Notes under the pieces: generated by a model
What the model was told of the DNA's origin: nothing
What the model saw: the letters and a program-made list of their open reading frames with translations, nothing else
Database searches by the model: none
Translations under genes and position numbers: made by a program
Shown here: positions 9,000 to 16,458 of the stretch, piece by piece
Numbering within the stretch: position 1 is the stretch's first letter
Layout: every line of letters starts with the position of its first letter
Assembly: GCA_002352665.1 (NCBI GenBank)
Contig: DEIV01000044.1
Span: 49,900-113,899, forward strand
Direction of reading: 5' to 3'
Origin: Flavobacteriaceae bacterium UBA2765
Lineage (GTDB): Bacteria; Bacteroidota; Bacteroidia; Flavobacteriales; Flavobacteriaceae
Length of the DNA: 64,000 nt

Positions 9000-10358
9000 A
9001 TGAAAAATATATATAAAATTTTCTTTCTTTTTCTAATTGTATTCGGGATTACTTCCTCTTGCGATAAGAACGAGAACTTTGAAATATTACCTGCAAAGGA
9101 GTCATTTAAGATAACCACACCATCAAGTGGCTCTGTTATAGTGTTGGATGATACCAACTTATCAAATAAAGCTTTATTTATCTCTTGGAAATCAACCACA
9201 GCTACTGCAGGCACTTATTCAATTGAAGTTGCTGAAACTGGTACCGACTTTGCAAATCCTGTAGTTTTAGGAACAACTGAAAGTGTCAATTTTAGTATGA
9301 CAGTTGATGAATTGAATACATTTTTGCTTGATATAATGGAATTGAAAGCTGAGAAAGCAACGAGTTTAGATATTAGGGTATCTGCAAATGGTGAAGTATC
9401 CCAAATTATTTCAGTAGTACTAACACCTTATAAAGTAGAGTATGAAGAATTTTATCTAGTAGGTTCATTGACAAATTGGAAACCTGAAGAGGCTTTAGCA
9501 ATGACAAGACTAGATGTTAATCTATTTGAAATAACTCTTGATCTGGCTGATGGTGATGAATTCAAATTCTTACCAACTAATACAAGTTTTGAAGGCGATT
9601 GGGGTAAAGATCCTAACAATGAAGGTGTTTTAATCGTTGATGGAGAACAAAACCTTGCTGTTTATGCAGCCGGGAAATATAAAATATCTGTTGATTTGAA
9701 TACCTTTACATTTGCGGTAGTAGAAATAATTCCACCTAGTAATATAGCAGTACCCGGCAACCATCAAGGGTGGGATCCACCATCTGCTCCATTACTAGCT
9801 AGTTCTTCTCCAACGACAACTGATTATGAAGGTTTTGTTTGGTTAGATGGAGAATTCAAATTTCTTGCACCAAATGATGCCGGCGAATTCCAATGGGGTA
9901 ATGTAGATTGGGGAGATGCTTCTGGAGTTAATGGAAGTTATACTCAAGTACTAGTTGCTGATGGTGAAGGAAATTGTGGTACAGCTAACGCAGAAGGAAC
10001 AGGATATTACTTAGTAAAAGCAGATACCGATGCATTAACTTATAATTTGACTAAAACCAATTGGGGTGTTATTGGAAATGCAACACCAACTGGTTGGGAT
10101 TCAGACACTGACATGGTTTATGACGCTAGTTCAAAAGTTTGGACTGTTACTTTAGATTTAACTCAACAAGCAGCTCCTGATAATGGCATCAAATTTAGAG
10201 CCAATGATGGATGGGACATAAATATAGGTGATAATGATGGAGATGGAACAATGGAATTTGGAGGTCAAAATATGGGCGTTCCAGAAGATGGAAATTATAC
10301 CATAACCTTAGATTTAAGTAATCCTAGAGCATATACATATTCTCTGGTTAAAAATTAA
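9000..10358 (+). CDS. SusF-like starch-binding outer-membrane lipoprotein
   Basis: This 452-residue protein has a lipoprotein signal ending at Cys21 (GITSSC), an N-terminal SusE-type domain (about 30-145), an extra module starting EEFYLVGSLTNWKPEE (about 150-250), and then the same two C-terminal modules as its neighbour (GNHQGWDPPSAPLL and ATPTGWDSDTDM). With one more module than the previous protein it matches the SusE/SusF relationship in Bacteroides. It follows by 10 bases and ends the operon, with a strong terminator right after the stop codon. It probably binds alpha-glucan on the cell surface. The start at 9000 gives a clean lipoprotein signal. Confidence 0.85.
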   Translation: MKNIYKIFFLFLIVFGITSSCDKNENFEILPAKESFKITTPSSGSVIVLDDTNLSNKALFISWKSTTATAGTYSIEVAETGTDFANPVVLGTTESVNFSMTVDELNTFLLDIMELKAEKATSLDIRVSANGEVSQIISVVLTPYKVEYEEFYLVGSLTNWKPEEALAMTRLDVNLFEITLDLADGDEFKFLPTNTSFEGDWGKDPNNEGVLIVDGEQNLAVYAAGKYKISVDLNTFTFAVVEIIPPSNIAVPGNHQGWDPPSAPLLASSSPTTTDYEGFVWLDGEFKFLAPNDAGEFQWGNVDWGDASGVNGSYTQVLVADGEGNCGTANAEGTGYYLVKADTDALTYNLTKTNWGVIGNATPTGWDSDTDMVYDASSKVWTVTLDLTQQAAPDNGIKFRANDGWDINIGDNDGDGTMEFGGQNMGVPEDGNYTITLDLSNPRAYTYSLVKN

Positions 10359-10364
10359 TTTTAT

Positions 10365-10394
10365 AAAAAGGCTACCCTTTAAGGTAGCCTTTTT
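10365..10394 (+). terminator. rho-independent terminator of the susCDEF-like operon
   Basis: AAAAAGGCTACC (10365-10376) pairs perfectly with GGTAGCCTTTTT (10383-10394) around a six-base loop, and a T-rich tail follows. It lies 7 bases after the SusF-like gene and separates it from the amylase gene, which therefore needs its own promoter or read-through. Confidence 0.88.
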
Positions 10395-10411
10395 GTTTTT
10401 TGTTAAGAACT

Positions 10412-10460
10412 ACTACGAAAGAGTTCATAAAATGAGTGAAACGAAGCATCTTATAAATAG
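10412..10460. repeat. possible decayed intergenic repeat before the amylase gene
   Basis: The stretch containing TGAGTGAAACGAAGCATCTT (10433-10452) resembles dispersed intergenic repeats of the 'GAGCGAAGCGAAGAATC' type common in Bacteroidota genomes. There is only one such copy here, so this rests on recollection of the motif and not on repetition in the window. Confidence 0.25.
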
Positions 10461-10486
10461 AAACTAAAACTTAATAACTTACAATT

Positions 10487-13318
10487 ATGAAAAAACTTCT
10501 ACTACTTACTTTTATATTAATAAGCAGTTTAGCTTTTGCACAGGTAACTATTGCACCTGACCCGTTTGATGTAGATCAATCTATAACAATAACTGTTGAC
10601 ACTAATAGTGCAGCTACAGATTGTAATGGCTTTAACAGTCCAGCGAAAGTATATATGCATTCTGGTATTGGTGATGATACAAATGCATGGGGTTTTAATG
10701 TTGTAGGTAATTGGGGGCAAGACGATGGTATTGGAGAAATGACTAGTAATGGTGATGGTACATGGAGTATTACTATTACACCTGAAACATATTATAGTTT
10801 AAATGCTACACAAGCAGCCAATGCCACTCAAATTGGTGCCGTTTTTAGAAATGAAAATGGTTCGCAAGAGTTTAAAGATAATGGTTGTAATGACTTCTTT
10901 TTTAATGTAGGAACTTTTCAACTCTCATTAACTGCACCCACTCAAGCTATTACTTTATTAAATTCTGGACAATCCTTATCCATAGCTGCAACTTCATCAT
11001 TAGCAGCTGATTTTGTTTTAAAAGCTAATGGTGCAATAATAAACACTTCAAATAACACAACATCTTATAGCTTTACACATACAAATATTACACAAAATAC
11101 TAGCTATAGTTTAGAAGCTACAAATGGTGGTAATACCCTAACGGAGACTTTTCAAGCCATAGTTACAATAATAGAGCAATCTGTACCAACTGGAATGAAA
11201 GATGGACTTAATTTAGATCCTAACGATAATACAAAAGCGACATTGGTTTTATATGCTCCTGCCAAAGATGTTGTTCATGTAATTGGCGATTTTAATAACT
11301 GGCAAACGGAAAATGCCTATTTACTCAAAAAAGATTCGCCAAAAGATAGATTTTGGATAGAATTAACTGGTTTGACTCCACAGTCAAATCATATGTATCA
11401 GTATTTGGTGGATGGTGTATTGAGAATAGCTGACCCCTACTCTACCACAATATTAGACGAATCGAATGATGGGTTTATCAATTCAACTACAACCACTTAT
11501 CCTAATCTACCTGCATATCCAACAGGACAAACTAGTCATGCGGTGACATTATTAAGAACTGGTGATCCTGCTTTTACTTGGCAGACAACTAATTTTCAGC
11601 CTCCGGAAAAAACCGATTTAGTGATCTACGAATTATTGATTAGAGATTTTGACGCCTTACATAGTTTTGATGCCGTGAAGGCTCGATTAGATTATTTACA
11701 AGACCTTGGAGTTAACGCCATTGAGTTTATGCCTGTCAATGAGTTTGATGGTAATGAATCTTGGGGCTATAATCCTTCATTTCATATGGCTTTAGATAAA
11801 TATTACGGAACACCAACAGCCTTTAAACAATTTATTGATGAATGCCATAATAGAGGTATGGCTGTTGTTTTAGACGTGGTTTATAATCATGCTACCGGTC
11901 AAAATCCGTATTATAGAATGTGGAACACTGATAACGGTGGTTATGGTGGACAAGCAAGTGCTGACAGTCCATTTTTTAATGCTTCAAACGCTGATGGATT
12001 TGATTTTTTTAATGACTTTAATCACAGCAATCAAGCAACACAAGATTATATAAAACGTACCACACAATATTGGATTGACGAATATAAAATTGATGGTTTT
12101 AGATGGGATCTCACCAAAGGATTCACCCAAAACTGTCCTGATGATTTTGGTTGCACTAATGGTTATCAACAAGACAGGATAGATATTCTCAAGGAGTATG
12201 CCGACTACCAATGGGCAGTAAATTCAGATTTTTATATAATTTTTGAACATTTAGGAACCAATACCGAAGAAACAGAATGGGTGAATTATCGTTTAGATGA
12301 AGGTAAAGGTATCATGATGTGGGGCAATCACAATTTTAATTATAATGAAGCCACAATGGGATATCATGATGGTGGAAAATCTGATTTTTCTTGGATATCT
12401 TATAAGGAACGAGGATGGACAATACCTGCAAATGTTTCTTATATGGAAAGTCATGATGAAGAACGTTTGATGTATAAAAATTTGCAATTCGGTAATTCAA
12501 GCGGTAGTTATTCGGTTAAAACACTTGCCACAGCATTAGACAGAATGGAAATGGCTGGTGCATTCTATTTTACCATTCCCGGGCCTAAGATGATATGGCA
12601 ATTTGGGGAATTAGGTTATGATTTTTCTCTTTTCTATGATCCAACTACAGGAACGGTTCCTGAACCATATGGAGATGACTCACACAAATTAGATAATAAA
12701 CCTATTAGATGGGATTATTTTACCGAACCGGATAGAAAAGATTTATATGATGCTTGGACAAAATTGATAAAGCTAAAAAAACAAGAAAATATCTTTAGAA
12801 CAGATAATTTTACAATGGACGTAGCTGCCACAAATGGTCTGAAAAAAATTCATCTAACGGATGATGCTTCAAGCCCAAATGTAAAACATGTCACCATCAT
12901 AGGCAATTTTGGTATTATAGCCCAGAGCGTTGATCCTGAATTTCAACAAACCGGTACTTGGTATGATTTATTAAACAACAATACCAGTATAAACGTAAGC
13001 AATGTCAATGCTATGATAAGTTTACAACCGGGTGAGTTTAAAGTGTATGGTAGTAGCCAAGTAACACTAGCAGTTGGGGATTTTAACTTTGAAGATAATA
13101 TTACAGTTTACCCAAATCCGGTGAAAAATGTATTCAGAATTAATACAACTGCCAATAAAGTTATTATCCATGACCTTTCTGGGCGATTGGTAAAATCTTT
13201 TAAAGGTAATTTTAAGGAAAATCAGACTTTTAATATTTCTGAATTAAACCCGGCGGTTTACTTGGTTAGGATAAGTTCAGATCAAGGTATATTAACTAAG
13301 AAGTTGCTGAAGAATTAA
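10487..13318 (+). CDS. secreted GH13 alpha-amylase-family enzyme with CBM48-like domain and T9SS tail
   Basis: This 943-residue enzyme should cut alpha-1,4 (or branched) glucans outside the cell. In order: signal peptide (about 1-18, SSLAFA|Q); an N-terminal beta-sandwich module (about 20-145); an Ig-like segment (about 150-230); a CBM48-like region (VHVIGDFNNWQ...); and a GH13 barrel. Catalytic landmarks are DVVYNH (463-468), GFRWD with nucleophile Asp541, FEH with acid/base Glu587, and SHDE with His656 and Asp657. The last about 70 residues (YPNPVKNVFRI... to VYLVRISSDQGILTKKLLKN) form a type A sorting domain for type IX secretion. In Bacteroides the SusG amylase is a surface lipoprotein, so this one reaches the surface or medium by another route. 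Exact GH13 subfamily is unknown. Confidence 0.92.
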   Translation: MKKLLLLTFILISSLAFAQVTIAPDPFDVDQSITITVDTNSAATDCNGFNSPAKVYMHSGIGDDTNAWGFNVVGNWGQDDGIGEMTSNGDGTWSITITPETYYSLNATQAANATQIGAVFRNENGSQEFKDNGCNDFFFNVGTFQLSLTAPTQAITLLNSGQSLSIAATSSLAADFVLKANGAIINTSNNTTSYSFTHTNITQNTSYSLEATNGGNTLTETFQAIVTIIEQSVPTGMKDGLNLDPNDNTKATLVLYAPAKDVVHVIGDFNNWQTENAYLLKKDSPKDRFWIELTGLTPQSNHMYQYLVDGVLRIADPYSTTILDESNDGFINSTTTTYPNLPAYPTGQTSHAVTLLRTGDPAFTWQTTNFQPPEKTDLVIYELLIRDFDALHSFDAVKARLDYLQDLGVNAIEFMPVNEFDGNESWGYNPSFHMALDKYYGTPTAFKQFIDECHNRGMAVVLDVVYNHATGQNPYYRMWNTDNGGYGGQASADSPFFNASNADGFDFFNDFNHSNQATQDYIKRTTQYWIDEYKIDGFRWDLTKGFTQNCPDDFGCTNGYQQDRIDILKEYADYQWAVNSDFYIIFEHLGTNTEETEWVNYRLDEGKGIMMWGNHNFNYNEATMGYHDGGKSDFSWISYKERGWTIPANVSYMESHDEERLMYKNLQFGNSSGSYSVKTLATALDRMEMAGAFYFTIPGPKMIWQFGELGYDFSLFYDPTTGTVPEPYGDDSHKLDNKPIRWDYFTEPDRKDLYDAWTKLIKLKKQENIFRTDNFTMDVAATNGLKKIHLTDDASSPNVKHVTIIGNFGIIAQSVDPEFQQTGTWYDLLNNNTSINVSNVNAMISLQPGEFKVYGSSQVTLAVGDFNFEDNITVYPNPVKNVFRINTTANKVIIHDLSGRLVKSFKGNFKENQTFNISELNPAVYLVRISSDQGILTKKLLKN

Positions 13319-13320
13319 TA

Positions 13321-14034
13321 TTACATTTTTAAATAAAAATCTTTAACCAACTCTTGATAGTCATAGGTATATTGATGACGACCATGCTCAATAATTAAAT
13401 TTTCTATGGTAGTTTTTCTTTGATGAAATGAAAACTCCATTAAACTTCGTTTTATTTCAGCAGTAGGGTGACCTTGAACATGGCAAATTCTGACTACAAA
13501 AAGTTGATATTTTATGGCTATTGCAATAAATTTATTTTCCTCTTTATAAGGTATAATAACAGAAAAAACACCTTGTTCGGACAATAATTTTGATACCGAT
13601 GATAACAGTTCCTCGAAAGACAATGATGAAGTAAATCTTGCTGTATTTCTGGATTCATTTGCCGTTATATAATCTTCTGAGTAAAATGGAGGATTGGCAA
13701 CAATTAAATCGTAGTTGTCATCAAATTTTTCTATAAATTCTTTCAAGGAACAATGGTAACAAAATAGTCTATCGCCCCAATCACTATTTTCAAAATTCTC
13801 AACGGCTTGCTCATATGCCATATTATCAATTTCAATGGCGTCAATCTCACTAACATCTGACCGTTGGGCTAACTGCAAGGCAATAACACCTGTACCTGTT
13901 CCAATATCTAAAATAGAATTAGTAAATTTTTCTAATGATGTCCATGCCCCAAGTAATACACTATCCGTACCGATTTTCATCGCACTGTTATCTTGGCGGA
14001 TCGTAAATTGTTTGAATCTGAATGGTTTATTCAA
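13321..14034 (-). CDS. trmN6: tRNA1(Val) adenine-37 N6-methyltransferase-like protein
   Basis: This 237-residue cytoplasmic SAM-dependent methyltransferase should methylate N6 of an adenine, by family the A37 of tRNA-Val. The start MNKPFRFKQFTIRQD and MKIGTDSVLLGAW are typical of the TrmN6 (YfiC) family. DIGTGTG (about 43-49) is the SAM-binding loop and NPPFY (114-118) is the N6-adenine catalytic motif. Length matches the family. It converges with the amylase gene with only 2 bases between stop codons, so transcripts must overlap there. A related N6-methyltransferase with a different target cannot be excluded. Confidence 0.88.
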   Translation of the reverse strand: MNKPFRFKQFTIRQDNSAMKIGTDSVLLGAWTSLEKFTNSILDIGTGTGVIALQLAQRSDVSEIDAIEIDNMAYEQAVENFENSDWGDRLFCYHCSLKEFIEKFDDNYDLIVANPPFYSEDYITANESRNTARFTSSLSFEELLSSVSKLLSEQGVFSVIIPYKEENKFIAIAIKYQLFVVRICHVQGHPTAEIKRSLMEFSFHQRKTTIENLIIEHGRHQYTYDYQELVKDFYLKM

Positions 14035-14098
14035 TTTATGACGTTTTGAATTGCTTGTTTTACAATCTGAGTTCAGTTAATAATTCTATCAACAGAAA

Positions 14099-14623
14099 TT
14101 AAAGATACATTTCAATTAATCCCTCAGGTGTCTCTACCAAAATATTTTTTTGCTCTCTATCTACTTTTTTGATAAAATCATCAATCATTGGGATTAATAT
14201 TTCTTTAGCTCCATTAATGATCTCAAAAAGGGGTTGGGCAGTCTTATCATTAATACCAACTATAGTACCTACTTTTCCAAAATGTAGATCTTCAATGGTA
14301 AAACCAATTACTTCATGAAAATAAAATTTATTGCCTGTCAATTTTGGCAGTAGCTCTAAAGGTAAATACACATCAGATTTCTGTATGGTCTCAGCATCTT
14401 CTTCTGTATTAAAATCTTCAAATTTTACACGCAATTGATTTCCTTTTTGCAATAAACTTCTTTCTATAAAAAAGGGAATTAAATTATTACCTACATCAAT
14501 AAACACAGTATCAATATTGGCATATAATTCAGGCTCATCTGTATCTAATTTGATCACAACTTCACCTTTAAAACTATGCTTTCTAACTACTCTTCCTAAA
14601 TAAAAACAATCCTTTTTTTGCAT
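14099..14623 (-). CDS. rimM: ribosome maturation factor RimM
   Basis: This 174-residue cytoplasmic protein helps process 16S rRNA and assemble the head of the 30S subunit, where it binds S19. The N-terminal beta-barrel domain starts FYLGRVVRKHSFKGEVVIKL, and the C-terminal PRC-barrel contains the typical FYFHEVIGF and ILIPMIDDFIKKVD...I segments. It lies downstream of rpsP in the same direction, the usual bacterial pairing, but a hairpin terminator stands between them. The start at 14623 gives MQKKDCFYLG, which fits the family. Confidence 0.93.
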   Translation of the reverse strand: MQKKDCFYLGRVVRKHSFKGEVVIKLDTDEPELYANIDTVFIDVGNNLIPFFIERSLLQKGNQLRVKFEDFNTEEDAETIQKSDVYLPLELLPKLTGNKFYFHEVIGFTIEDLHFGKVGTIVGINDKTAQPLFEIINGAKEILIPMIDDFIKKVDREQKNILVETPEGLIEMYL

Positions 14624-14650
14624 AAAATACTTTTAAAAATAGAATTTCAT

Positions 14651-14678
14651 AAAAAATGCCATGCTAAAAGCATGGCAT
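14651..14678 (-). terminator. terminator or attenuator between rpsP and rimM
   Basis: On the minus strand ATGCCATGC (complement of 14670-14678) pairs with GCATGGCAT (complement of 14656-14664) around a five-base loop, and is followed at once by six T residues. It is 25 bases after the rpsP stop and only about 28 bases before the rimM start, so rimM either has read-through or a promoter within rpsP. Confidence 0.8.
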
Positions 14679-14702
14679 TAAAGATAAGATATAATATTAT
14701 TT

Positions 14703-15341
14703 TTATTCTTCTTCTTTTGAAGCTTCTACATCAGTAACTGTTTCTTGCTCTTCTGCAACAACTTCTTCTTTCTTAGCTACTTCTTCTTTCTTAGCTACAG
14801 CTTCTTTTGCTTCATTAGCAGCTTCATCAATAGTTTGTGGTGCCTCATCAGCAACCTCTTCTACCGCTGTCGTTTCTTCAGAAACTTCAACAGGAGCAAC
14901 TGCTTTTGCTTTTCTTGCTTCATTTACTTCTTTCTCAGCTTCTAGAACTTTGGCTTTAACTTCAGCTTGAGATTTTGCCAAATTATCTGATTTTGCAGCA
15001 ATTTGTTTTGCTTTTTCTTCTAACCAAGCTTGAAATTTTTCTTCAGCTTGTTCTTCAGTTAAAGCTCCTTTTCTTACACCACCGGCCAAATGATTTTTTA
15101 ATAAAGCACCTTTGTACGACAAAATTGCTCTTGCAGTATCTGTAGGCTGAGCTCCGTTCTGTAACCATTTTACCGCACCCTCTAGATCTAAATCTATAGT
15201 AGCAGGATTGGTATTTGGATTATAAGTTCCTAATTTTTCTAATAACTTACCATCTCTTTTTGCACGTCCATCTGCGGCAACTATCCAATAGAATGGTTTA
15301 CCTTTTTTACCGTGTCTTTGTAATCTGATTTTTACTGGCAT
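14703..15341 (-). CDS. rpsP: 30S ribosomal protein S16 with long charged C-terminal tail
   Basis: Residues 1-85 are standard S16 (MPVKIRLQRHGKKGKPFYWIV, then NPNTNPATIDLD and AILSYKGALLKNH), a protein needed for 30S assembly. The full protein is 212 residues, more than twice the roughly 80-90 of most bacterial S16 proteins. The extension is helical and then low complexity, rich in Ala, Glu, Lys and Val, with a repeated KKEEV unit near the end. Flavobacterial S16 proteins often carry such tails, so this is a lineage trait rather than an assembly error. A near-perfect promoter lies about 70 bases upstream. Followed by a terminator and rimM. Confidence 0.95.
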   Translation of the reverse strand: MPVKIRLQRHGKKGKPFYWIVAADGRAKRDGKLLEKLGTYNPNTNPATIDLDLEGAVKWLQNGAQPTDTARAILSYKGALLKNHLAGGVRKGALTEEQAEEKFQAWLEEKAKQIAAKSDNLAKSQAEVKAKVLEAEKEVNEARKAKAVAPVEVSEETTAVEEVADEAPQTIDEAANEAKEAVAKKEEVAKKEEVVAEEQETVTDVEASKEEE

Positions 15342-15408
15342 TTGTTGTTAATTTTTAAGGTACACGACCTTGATTATTAATAATAATTCACTTTCACGAA
15401 GTGGGCTG

Positions 15409-15437
15409 CAAATATACTACGTTTTTTTGTTTTACAA
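15409..15437 (-). promoter_or_regulatory. rpsP promoter, Bacteroidota type
   Basis: On the minus strand TTG (15437-15435) is followed after 18 bases by TATATTTG (15416-15409). This fits the primary sigma consensus TTG-N17-22-TANNTTTG and is the cleanest promoter in the window. Confidence 0.82.
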
Positions 15438-15653
15438 TCTATTGGATGCATTTTTTTTATTGCCCTCTTTTAGAGGGATACACACAGTATGGGATCTAAT
15501 TTTTATACAAGTAAATGCCACATATAATTGTCATCAATTATAAAAAAAAATCATCACCCATCGGACAACTCTTTATGCATAAAGTTAATTATATTCGTTT
15601 TGATATTAACTTTTGAATTATTTTTATAGTCTTACTAAGATAAACATATACGC

Positions 15654-15661
15654 TATATTTG
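15654..15661 (+). promoter_or_regulatory. probable -7 box for kdsB
   Basis: TATATTTG matches TANNTTTG and lies 16 bases before the kdsB ATG, which would make a very short leader. I found no good -33 TTG at the right distance. Confidence 0.4.
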
Positions 15662-15677
15662 TATAAAAATAAAAGGC

Positions 15678-16427
15678 ATGAATATTTTAGGAATTATTCC
15701 CGCAAGATATGGCTCCACAAGGTTAGAAGGTAAACCATTATTGGATATATGTGGTAAATCTATGATACAGAGGGTCTATGAACAAGCTAAAAAAGCATTA
15801 GATCATGTAATTGTAGCCACTGATGATAGGAGAATTGAAAAAGCCGTACTGGATTTTGGCGGAAATGTAATCATGACATCAAACAAACATAATACAGGGA
15901 CTAATAGATGTTTGGAGGCCTTTGAAATATTCAAAACGGAGGCTCATTTAGATGTTGATGTAATTGTTAACATTCAAGGGGATGAACCATTATTAGCAAC
16001 AGAACAAATCAATTTATTAACCTCATGTTTTAACGATAATACTACAGAAATGGCAACGCTAGTGATTCCGGTAAAATCAGAAGAAAATCCATTTGAAGGT
16101 GGTGTATTTGTAGTTATAGATAAATTTCAAAATGCATTGTATTTTAGTCGTTCCGTAATTCCTTTTATACGAGATGCTGACAAAAATAATTGGCAACAAC
16201 AACATACGTTTTATAAACATGTAGGTATGTATGCTTTTAAACCTAATGCCTTAAGAGAATTTGCAAATCTACCTCAAACTTCATTGGAATTGGCAGAGTC
16301 TTTAGAGCAAAACCGTTGGTTAGAAAATGGAAAAAAAATAAAAGTGGCCATAACCAAAGTTGAAACAATTGCGGTTGATACTCTTGAAGATTTGGAAAAA
16401 GTTAGAAGTATAATTGACCAACAATAA
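15678..16427 (+). CDS. kdsB: 3-deoxy-manno-octulosonate cytidylyltransferase (CMP-KDO synthetase)
   Basis: This 249-residue cytoplasmic enzyme activates KDO with CTP to make CMP-KDO for the inner core of lipopolysaccharide, so the cell is Gram-negative with KDO-containing LPS. The nucleotide-binding start is IIPARYGSTRLEGKPL (about 5-20), followed by VATDD, HNTGTNRC and the metal-site segment VNIQGDEPLL, all standard for KdsB. The length is normal. It converges with the BNR-repeat gene, 31 bases between the stops, and appears to be a single-gene transcript. Confidence 0.95.
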   Translation: MNILGIIPARYGSTRLEGKPLLDICGKSMIQRVYEQAKKALDHVIVATDDRRIEKAVLDFGGNVIMTSNKHNTGTNRCLEAFEIFKTEAHLDVDVIVNIQGDEPLLATEQINLLTSCFNDNTTEMATLVIPVKSEENPFEGGVFVVIDKFQNALYFSRSVIPFIRDADKNNWQQQHTFYKHVGMYAFKPNALREFANLPQTSLELAESLEQNRWLENGKKIKVAITKVETIAVDTLEDLEKVRSIIDQQ

Positions 16428-16458
16428 CATTATAAGCTACAATCTATCTCTCATATTA

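Larger units (their letters stand above)
15342..15677. other. 336-base divergent intergenic region, rpsP/kdsB
   Basis: It contains a strong leftward promoter for rpsP, a probable -7 box for kdsB at its right end, and two short palindromes in the rpsP leader: AAGGT/ACCTT at about 15357-15371 and CACTT/AAGTG at about 15391-15405. These could fold in the rpsP 5' UTR, where ribosomal proteins sometimes self-regulate. The rest (15440-15610) is AT-rich with no open frame. Confidence 0.5.

Noticed and set aside
15357..15405. Ribosomal-protein leader riboregulator before rpsP
   Set aside because: The two stems have only five pairs each; I note them under the intergenic region but do not claim a regulator.
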